A DNA stretch of 64,000 nucleotides from Closterium sp. Naga37s-1 (lineage: Eukaryota > Streptophyta > Zygnematophyceae > Desmidiales > Closteriaceae). The stretch spans positions 310,001 through 374,000 of the forward strand of contig CANJKZ010000425.1 of the NCBI GenBank assembly GCA_947471745.1, read 5' to 3'. The position numbers were made by a program, and so were the translations under genes. Positions 56,390 through 64,000 of this stretch are shown here, one piece after another (the first letter of the stretch is position 1; every line of letters starts with the position of its first letter). The notes below the pieces were generated by a model. That model saw only the letters and a list, made by a program, of their open reading frames with translations, was not told the origin of the DNA and ran no database searches.

Positions 56390-59300
56390 CATCCCCTGCA
56401 CGTCTGTCGGTGCAAACCACACCACCTCCCTGAGAGCACACACGGCCCCGCTGCTCCTCATGCTCCTCCTGTGCTCCGCGCCACACCCCGCCATCACCAC
56501 CAGCGCTGACATCACCGCCCTCACCGCCTCCTCACTCCGCCTCCCCTCCTCTTCCCCTCCCTTCGACACTGAAGCAGCATTCGAGGCATAGGAGGCAAAG
56601 GCTGTCAGCACATGCACCAGGCTTGGAATCGCCTCTCCTACGCTCTCCCTTGCTCTAGCTGCCTCGTCTTCTGCAGGGCTGTCCTGGGAGAACGCTGCTA
56701 GTGCAGCGAGTGTGGAGCAGAGCGGGAGTGTGGTACCCCAATCAGCAGAATCGAGGGCTGCTTCGAGTGTGAGAGTGAGGATGGGGATGGAGTCCTGAGT
56801 GAGGAGGAAGGAGCAGCAGGAGTCGGAGAGTGAGAGGCTCGCCACAGCCTCGGCGGCTGCTTGCCTCGCCATCCGAACCTCTCTTCCCGGACCACTTTCC
56901 ATACCTCCCTCTCCCCCTCCCTTTCCTGCTCTAACTCCCGCCTCCGCTCCTTTCTCCCCACTAAGCCCCCGCTCCTTGTCCCGGGCCCATCTGCTGGCCC
57001 CTTTAGCCAGGTGTTTGAGGAGCGGTTTGAGCACCCCTGCTTGCACGAGCTGAGATCGGGCATGCGGGGAGAGCGAGGCCGTATTGCTGACGATGCTGCT
57101 GAGTTTGGCTTGCGCTGCTGGGGATGAGGATGAGCGCTTTAGACACTGGGGGAAGGTAGGGAGGTGCATGGGAGGGCAGAGGTAGAAATGAGATGGGATG
57201 GGGCAGTGGCGCTGCTGAAGCTGTTGGCTCTGGCCTGTGCTGCCGGTGCTGGGGAGGAGGAGGAGCGCTTCAGGCACTGGAGGAGGCAGGGTGTGGGGGA
57301 GGGAGGGCGGAAAGGGAGGTAAGAAGTGGGGGCAGACAGGGTGGGGTGAGATGGGGAGAGCGAGGCCGTGGCGCTGACGATGCTGCTGAGCCTGGCCTTT
57401 TGAGGCGCCTCAAAAGTTTGTTTTTAAAGACGATTTTTTAGGCGCCGCACAAGTGCTGCTGTGCTGAGCCTGGCTTGTGCTGCCAGGGTGAGTGCTTCAG
57501 ACGCTGGGGAAACGGGGTGCGTGGGAGGGCGGAAAGGAAGCAAGATGGGGAGGTTGCGGTGCGGATGACGCTGCTGGCTGTGGCCTGCGCTATTTGGGAG
57601 GAGAGTTTCAGACACAGAATGCCCTGTCCTTCACGCAATGCAATAGACACCCCTCTGGCCTGAGTGGTGCGGAACCCACTGGTGTTTCAGCAGCAGGGAC
57701 TCGTTAGAAGCCACGTGTAGAAAGTGAATTTTAGAGACGCCTAAAAAAATCACTTTCTACACATGGCAGAACCCACTGGTGCTTCAGCAGCAGGGGCTCG
57801 TTAGAAGCCCACAAAAAGCTCACCAGAAAGTCAACAGAGGCGCACCAGAATCTCTTGAGAAGATCACCAGAATCTCACCAACCGCTCACCAGAAGTTCAT
57901 CAGAAGATCACCAAAAGCTCAAAAAAATATCACCAGAAGCTGACCTGGACAAGCAGAGGAAGGTGGAGCAGCAGCCGCTCCTTGCTCTCCACGTCAGCTG
58001 ACAGCCTCAGGAGCGCATCCATGGCTGCATGTGGACTGCCACGTGGGCTGCCACGTGGACTGCCATGTGGACTGCCACGTGGACTGCCATGTGGACTGCC
58101 AAGTCTGTCATCCCCACCAGCAGCAGCCAGCTGCAGCAGCGCCTCTACAGCGCCCGCCTCTCTAAAAGCCGCTCTGTTAGCAGCAGAGGACGCGCAGAAC
58201 CACCCAATCACCCCCGCCGCCTTCCCCTGCTCCTCTCTCGTCCCCTGCAGCACCCTCAGCACCACCTGAGCCGGTGCCCTCGGGTCAATGGACATCACGT
58301 CTGGTGCAGGTGTATCCAGGGAAGGTATTCCTGTGTGCTGTGACCCATTCGTGCTCTGATACCGTTTTTCTGCAGCCAGATTGACAGTTAGGCTCATTGA
58401 ATTCCTGGGACTGGGCAGATCCTTTTTGCTGCTGACACGCTCTCTCGGGCTTGGCAGCTCTATCTTGCTGCTCCTATGCTCTCTGGGGCTGGGCACTGTT
58501 TTGCTGCTAGCATGCTCTCTGGGGCTGGGTAGGTCTTTCCTGCTGCTAATATGTTCTCTTGGGCTTGGCAGCTCTACCTTGCTGCTCCTATGCTCTCTGG
58601 GGCTGGGCACTGTTTTTCTGCTAGTATGCTCTCTTGTGCTTGGCTGGTCTTTCCTCCTGCTGCTAGCATGTTCTCGCGGACTTGGCAGGTCTATTCTGCT
58701 TGTATGCTCTCTCGGACTCGGCAACTCCTTTCTGCATACAAGCTCTCTTGGGCTCGACTTCACCTTATGACTAGTACGTTCTCTCGGGCTGACCAAGTCT
58801 TTGGGGTTCACGTGCTCTCTGGGGCTGACCAGGTCTTTTGGACTTACATGGTCTCTGGGACTCACATGGTCTCTGGGACTCACATGGTCTCTCGAACTCA
58901 CATGGTCTCTGGGACTTACGTGGTCTCTGGGGCTTATCAGTTCTCTAGGGCTTATCAGTTCTCTAGGGCTCACACGGTCCCTCCTATAAGAATCCAAATT
59001 CTCTGGGATGGACAGGCCGTGAGGGCCATTCCCATCCCGTGGGTTCGTCCACCTCCTGCCAATGCTCTGCTCCCCTCGGGTGTTCCCAAGGTTGTCTCTG
59101 GGGCTCACATGGTGCTTGTAATCCGAGTCTTGATTCTCTGGGATGGTCAGCCCATGCGGCCCATTCCCATCCCGTGGGTTCGCCCACCTCCTGCCAATGC
59201 TCTGCTCCGTCCATCTCTCTCCCTGGGTGTTTCCAGGGTTCTCTCTCGGACTGTAACTGAGGTTGTTACCAGGATTGTCTCTCGGGCTGTAGCTGGGGTT

Positions 59301-60214
59301 GTTTCCGAGATTGTCCCTCGGGCTGTAACTGGGTTTGCTCCGGTGGATTTCTGTGTTTCCCTGACTGCCTCCCTCCCTGCTGCTCGTGTGCTGCCCTGGG
59401 TCCGACCAGTCTGTTGCATCTCGAGGACGAGAATGGGAGTGAGAGCGAGAGCGAGAGTGGGAGAGGGGGTGCGTGTGAGATTGTGCGTATGAGTGAGAGT
59501 GTGAGTGGGAGTGTGAGTGAGAGCGGGAGTGAGGGAAGGGATGGAGGTGCGGTTGAGGGAGCTCTGGCAGAGAGTGCACAACAGGGAAACCATCAAAGGA
59601 AGCCTCTCTTTCACCATCACCATCACCATCACCAGCACCATCACCACCAGCAGCTAATGCTATCTCGTCCTTCACTCTCTCCGCCGCCCCTCCTCTCTTC
59701 ACCCCATGCCTCTCCTTCCCCCGACTGCTCCTCTCTTTCGCACTGCCGAATTCCCGAGTCGACGCAAACATAGACCTCTCCTCTCCCTGACAGCTCCTCT
59801 CTTTTGCACTCCCCGATTCTCTCCTCACGCCTCTCCCCTCCCTACACTCCGCCCCTCCCCCTGATCCCGCCTGCTGCAGATAAGCCTCCTCCAGATACAC
59901 CTGCTCCAGCTGTGGTGACTTCTGACTCGACTCAAAAGCCTTATTAGTCCTCCCTCCCCCTGATTGCGCCTGCTGCAGATAAGCCTCCTCCAGATACACC
60001 TGCTCCAGCTGCGCATCGATCAGCGCTAGCTGCTCACTCAAGCCGTCCGCCTGGTACCCACTCCTGCTGCTGCTAGTCCCAGCACCACTGCTGCTTCCAA
60101 TCTGGAAACCACCGCTGCTGCCAGTGCTGCTGCTAGCGTTGCTGCCACTGCTGAAACTAAGGATGACCCCCTGACTAGGACCAACGAGCACGCCACTGCC
60201 TTTACCCTCCTTAC

Positions 60215-60255
<41 letters not shown>

Positions 60256-63200
60256 CCACCACCACCGAACCTAGTTGCACCACTAGGGGCGCGAGGCGAC
60301 CTCCTTTCCCTCCCTGCTATGTCATACCAGGCGTCTTCACCCTCCCTGCCATTCGCCCTTCCTGCTGTGTCACCATGCACTGCACCTCCTAGACCACCCT
60401 CTCTTCTGCCTATCCCACCACCAGTCCCACTACTCTCCCTCCTCCTCCCTACCATCCCACGAATCCCACTGCTCTCACTCCCAGCGTCCCATCCCAAGCC
60501 TTCCACAGCTTCACGAGCCTCAGGAGCCTCCCGAACTTCACAAGCCTCCCGAGCCTGACGAGCATGTTCCATGAGCCGCATCATTCCCACCTCTCCTACG
60601 TCTTTAATCTCCCCTGCGCCTCTGCCCATCCCCATGTCTTTAATCTCTTCAGGCTCGCCCAAGCCAGTCAAGGCCCACCGCTGGAAGCTCGGGTTGCCGC
60701 CCTTCTCCTGGTCCGCGCTGGCTAGAAGCCGCCTCATGGGCGGCAAAAACTTGGCAGCATCTGGCGGGGGACGCGGATTGGTAGCTCCCTCTCTATCTCT
60801 CCTCGCCGTGTCCCCTGTGCTTCTCCTTCTGCCCTCGTCTTCCTCACCAAAGGTATTGTTCTTGCTGCGTCTATTGCTGCCACCAGTAACACCTGCCCCA
60901 CCAATAGCACCTGCTCCACCAATAGCACCTGCTCCACCAATACCACCTGCCCCACCAGTAGCTCCTGCTTCGGAGGGAGAGATGAGAGACTGGATGGAAA
61001 GAGGGAGGGAGGCAAAGGGGTGGAGTGATTGGGAGGACATGTGGGGTTGCTGTTGCTCGTAATGCTGTTGCTCACGCCTCTCCTTTGTTCGTCGGCGGGA
61101 GGCAGGAGCAAGAGGTTCAGCTACAGGGACGGATGAAAATGGCACTACTAACGGGTCTGCTGACAGCGGGGACGAGCCGAGCTGTGAGGATAAGTGGTCA
61201 AATAGAGCACCAGCACTACCAGCAGCAGAAGGATCTGCAATACCCGTCAGCAGGCCAGGAAACATCAGATCACCTGGTGCAGCAAATAGTGCGGAAGGAG
61301 TAGAGTGAAAGACGGAGGGATGAGCGTTAACGGCTGCTGCAGCATTAGCCCTTTCTGCAGCATTGTAGATTTCTGCAGCACCACAAGCCATGCCCACAGG
61401 GCTGAAGAGGCTGGCGTTGACGATAGCAGTGGGGTCCCAGGGCGAAGGAGGGACAGCCCATGGGGAGATGGGGGGGCTTGGCTGGGCACTGGTACAGGCG
61501 AGGGGGTCAAGGGAGGAGAGGGGTTGAAAGGGGTCGAGAACGGTGAGATCTGGCAGGGGTTCAAGGATGGGGAGACCTGAGAGGGGGTCTAACGAGTTGC
61601 TGATTTGCAGCGGTGGGGGTGGGACGAAGTGGTGGGATGAACGGCGCTCAGTGAATGGATGGGCCGTGAGAGGAGTGGAGAGAGGAGCGGAGAGAGGGGC
61701 GGTGAGAGTGGCTGCATCCGCAAGCGAGTTTCGATCTTTTGGGTCTCTTGGGGATATAATATCTGTAGTAGGCGATTTATGATCCCTGGGCGATTTATGA
61801 TCTCTGGGCGATTTGAGGTCTCTAGGCGGTTTAACATCTCTGGGCGATTTGAGTTGGTCCCTGGGCGATACATGCGTGAGCGACATCCCATCCTTGCCCC
61901 TTCTCCTCTGACCCCTCACAGCAGCGAGATACTCGGGAGTGATAAACGCCCTCGCTGCTGCTGCCACTGCTGCTGCTGATGGCGATAATAACGATGATGC
62001 TGGTTCCTCCCCTACTCTCCCCGCACTTGCCCTCCCATCCTGGTCCGTTGCAGTTGAACTCCTGCCCTCGCCTTTCATTTCCTTATCGGTTGCAGCTACA
62101 CCGCCACCCTCTGCCTTTCCCTCTCCCTTCCCACCTGCCTCGCGCTGGCCCTGCCCTTCTCCTGCTTTCAGCTGCCCCACCTGCTGCTGCATGGCCTGCA
62201 GGAGAATGGTGAGCTGCGGGGGAAGGGAGAACGGGGGAAGGAAGTAGAGGGGGGGAGGGGTAAAGGAGAAGTGTGAGCACGGGTGGTGGGAGGAGGAACA
62301 AGAGACGAGGACCATGTCAGCACTTGGTGTTTGCTCCCGTTTGAGGCGCCTAAAAAAAAATCGTCTCAGTTTTTGAGGCGCCTCAAAAACAGTGTGAGCA
62401 CAGGTGGTGGGAGGAGGAACAAGAGACGAGGACCACGACAGCAGCACTTGGTGTTTGCTCCCTCCTCCACGCCACCCTACTTGTTCCACCATGCGTGCCC
62501 ACTGCTCGTCTCCTGCCTCCTACGCCCGCTGCGCCAGAGAGATAAGAGGCAGAGAAGGCAGGCCCACGCAAGAGAACCCCAAAGCATGTGATTCAACCAA
62601 CCGCATCTCACCTGCTCCACCATGCTCGCCCGCTGCTCATCCCCCGCCTCCTCCGCCCGTCGTGCCTCCAGCGCCAGAGCCTCCCTCTCCTCCTCAAACG
62701 ACCGCCGCGAGTCCAGCCCCAGCAGCATTGCCAGCCTCCCTGCCGCATACTCCGCGGACGACCCTTTCCCGCTCTCGCCCCCCTCCTCCTGCTTCCCCGT
62801 CTCTTCCTCCTCCTCCTTCTCCTCCTCGTCCTTTCCCCCTTCCTTCCGTTCTGTCTTCTCCCTTCCTTCTACACTCTTGCCGTTCTCTGTCCCACCCAGC
62901 CAACTTCTCCATCGCATGTTAAGGGCGTTTCCCTTCACCCAGAACGTGTCCTCTACGAACCCTAGAAGAGCTGTCATCGCAGCATCCTTTATGCTTTCCG
63001 TCTCCTTGCCTGATTCTTCCTTTTTTGCAGCATTTTCATGCTTGGATGCAATAGTCTCGCCTCCCTCCTCTTTTCCCCTTCGTTCTTCCTCCTTCTCCTT
63101 TCCCCTTCTTTCCTCCTTCTCCTCCTTTCCCACCTCTTCCTCCTCCTTCTCCTTTCCCTCTTCTTCCTTCTCCGCGTCCGCTAAACTCTTTTCCTTTAAA

Positions 63201-63624
63201 ATCTCCTCCTTCACACCCTCCACCTTTGAACATCCTTCTGCATCCCGGCCCTTTCCATTTGAATTCCCCCCTTCATCTGTTCCTTCCGCTCTTCCTTCCA
63301 CTCCTTCTCCCTTCATTTCTCCCTCGCTTTCTATCTCTCCTTCTACCTCTTCCTTATCTTTGCATCCATTCCTCCCTTTCTCTCCTTCGCCTTCTTCCTC
63401 TGCTTCATCCTCCATATCCTCTGCTCCCTCGTCCACCACCCCCTGCTCCTCCAACGAATCCCCCTCCACCTCTCCCGCTTCTTTTCCCAATGCATCCTCC
63501 CCACACCCCCCTTCCACGAACTCCTCCTCAGCCTCTTCTGCTTCTTCAACGGTATCCATGCTCTGCAGGCAGTATCGCCTGCTACTGCTGCTACAGCTGC
63601 TGCTTCTAAACATCACACCGTTAT

Positions 63625-63700
<76 letters not shown>

Positions 63701-64000
63701 GACGCTGTTGCTGGCGTCGCTGGCGATAGAACCATCACTGCTACTACCATTGCCCTTGCGCCGCCTGGATTTTCTCTCACCCTTACTGCTCCGGCTGCCA
63801 CTGCTGCTGCTGCCGGTGGTACTGCCACTACCACTACTGCAGTTGCTACTGCTGCTGCTGCTGCCGTTACCAGTGCGGCCAGGAGAGTCATCACCAGACG
63901 CAGATGCTTCATGGGAAGAAGTGGCATCTCCAGACTCAGCGGCATCACCAGACACAGCGGCATCACCAGACACAGCGGCATCACCAGACGCAGCGGCATC
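56390..64000 (-). CDS. Large armadillo-repeat-like protein with low-complexity N-terminus (5' end outside window)
   Basis: Minus-strand gene. Exons I can place: beyond 64000 to 62612 (open to the window edge), 62213-57945 and 57145-56390; junctions are donor gtgaga/acceptor cgcag and donor gtcagc/acceptor cccag, all in phase 0. The first exon encodes poly-Ser and Glu/Lys/Gly-rich sequence ending EQRASMVEQ. The 1423-codon second exon has LTILLQAMQQQVGQL, Ser/Gly/His-rich stretches, SPRD/SPRE repeats and, at its end, armadillo-like helices (AAGVIGWFCASSAANRAAF, GAVEALLQLAAAG). The third exon continues (QLVQAGVLKPLLKHLAKGA, VHVLTAFASYASNAASV) and ends VQGM. Such repeats bind protein partners; the function here is unknown. 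The downstream exon was not found; read-through of the last donor would stop at 56354. Confidence 0.75.
57381..57475. repeat. Palindrome-spaced direct duplication, locus 4
   Basis: A short duplicated host piece, tgctgagcctggc (about 57385-57397 and 57462-57474), flanks a spacer with ttttgaggcgcctcaaaa (57398-57415, a perfect 18-bp palindrome) and a second, decayed half ttttttaggcgccgcacaag. Confidence 0.8.
57672..57809. repeat. Palindrome-spaced direct duplication, locus 5
   Basis: 41-bp copies at 57672-57712 and 57769-57809 (gaacccactggtg, ttcagcagcagg, ctcgttagaagcc) with two differences. The 56-bp spacer is an inverted repeat: arms tgtagaaagtga and tcactttctaca are perfect, and the loop holds the related sequence ttttagagacgcctaaaa. 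Confidence 0.92.
58400..58985 (-). repeat. Coding SPRD/SPRE repeat region of the armadillo gene
   Basis: Some 20 repeats of about 7-13 residues with the core SPRDHV, SPREHTS or SPRELP, encoded by degenerate tandem DNA. A related, shorter block (SPRDLKSPRDHKSPRD) is encoded at about 61.74-61.87 kb. Ser-Pro followed by Arg could be targets of proline-directed kinases; this is inference. Confidence 0.85.
59858..60011. repeat. Palindrome-spaced direct duplication inside coding sequence, locus 6
   Basis: 55-bp copies at 59858-59912 and 59957-60011 with two differences, both encoding LEQVYLEEAYLQQA on the minus strand. The 44-bp spacer holds tgactcgactcaaaag, a member of the palindrome family with centre TCGA. 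The period of 99 bp keeps the frame, so the protein carries the duplicated helix plus TNKAFESSQKSP from the spacer. Confidence 0.9.
60220..60263 (-). repeat. Coding CAG/CTG triplet repeats
   Basis: A short agc triplet run encodes poly-Ala on the minus strand at about 60220-60254, and a much longer ctg run at about 63625-63692 encodes poly-Ser. Both lie in placed exons of the armadillo gene and are likely to vary in length. Confidence 0.85.
62214..62611 (-). other. Armadillo-gene intron with palindrome-spaced duplication and exon-edge copy
   Basis: Intron between the first and second placed exons. The duplication 62271-62462 fills most of it. Next to it, about 62480-62535 is a decayed copy of the 3' edge of the upstream exon (62612 onwards): ccaccatgcgtgcccactgc against ccaccatgctcgcccgctgc. 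So the same exon-edge copying seen in the CHR gene occurs here. Confidence 0.8.
62271..62462. repeat. Palindrome-spaced direct duplication, locus 7
   Basis: Copies of about 68-71 bp at 62271-62338 and 62392-62462 (gtgtgagcac, ggtggtgggaggaggaaca, agagacgaggacca, cacttggtgtttgctccc). The 53-bp spacer holds two palindromes, tttgaggcgcctaaaa at 62340 and tttttgaggcgcctcaaaaa at 62370, joined by aaaatcgtctcag. Confidence 0.93.

Larger units (their letters stand above)
57146..57944 (-). other. Armadillo-gene intron with partial exon copies and palindromes
   Basis: Intron between the second and third placed exons. It holds several short, decayed matches to the start of exon 56390-57145 (for example near 57200-57290, 57370-57400 and 57460-57520), two palindrome-spaced duplications (57381-57475 and 57672-57809), and a run of caccagaa-type repeats at 57820-57945. 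Confidence 0.65.

Noticed and set aside
57240-57620. Separate gene in the small frames with repeated Leu-Lys and Ala-rich ends
   Set aside because: They are decayed copies of the start of exon 56390-57145 within the intron.
51755-62462. The palindromes as sequencing adapters or assembly joins
   Set aside because: Not fully excluded, but the centres and arms differ between loci, flanking copies have diverged from each other, and one case is in frame in an exon. That fits old biological events better than a constant artefact.
62404-62965. Pro-rich plus-strand frames opposite the armadillo gene's first placed exon
   Set aside because: Antisense shadows of a Glu/Lys/Gly-rich exon.

Overview
The window is nuclear DNA of a green-lineage eukaryote, most likely a streptophyte alga or other plant. 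The reasons are plant-type Ty1/Copia elements (two families with the tRNA-Met type primer site TGGTATCAGAG), spliced genes with GT-AG introns, long microsatellites inside introns, and a eukaryotic two-domain chromate-transporter-like gene. Closterium-like zygnematophytes are my best guess; this is inference from style, not from a marker. There is no prokaryotic operon, CRISPR array, rRNA or tRNA that I can support.

Positions 1-33003 are mostly a pile of LTR retrotransposon fossils of three Copia families. Alpha has short LTRs of about 131 bp and a GC-rich minisatellite leader (A, C, D, F, H). Beta has LTRs of about 800 bp (B, E). Gamma has LTRs of about 850 bp (G). B is nested in A with a 5-bp target duplication, and A lies in C. 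Between D and E is a fragment of a second chromate transporter gene (20320-21283). Positions 33004-44324 hold decayed, unrecognised genes (X1, X3, X2), one carrying alpha element F and one ending at alpha fragment H, plus AT-rich DNA with a cluster of hairpins.

Positions 44325-53652 carry a chromate-transporter-family (CHR) gene on the + strand. I could place 13 exons with consistent phases, except for a 1-nt discrepancy in exon 7. Positions 56390-64000 carry a large armadillo-repeat-like gene on the - strand whose 5' end is outside the window. The two genes converge on a region of minisatellites.

The most interesting signal is in the two host genes and not in the transposons. At seven places a short palindrome of the form TTTTGAG-N-CG-N-CTCAAAA, or a variant of it, sits between two direct copies of local host sequence (13-70 bp). 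The central bases vary but often stay self-complementary (GGCGCC, GACGTC, GTCGAC). In addition, introns of both genes are filled with decayed copies of neighbouring exon edges that keep their splice donor or acceptor. Together these suggest an undescribed, palindrome-associated duplication or insertion process that enlarges genes in this genome. I give the coordinates needed to test it.
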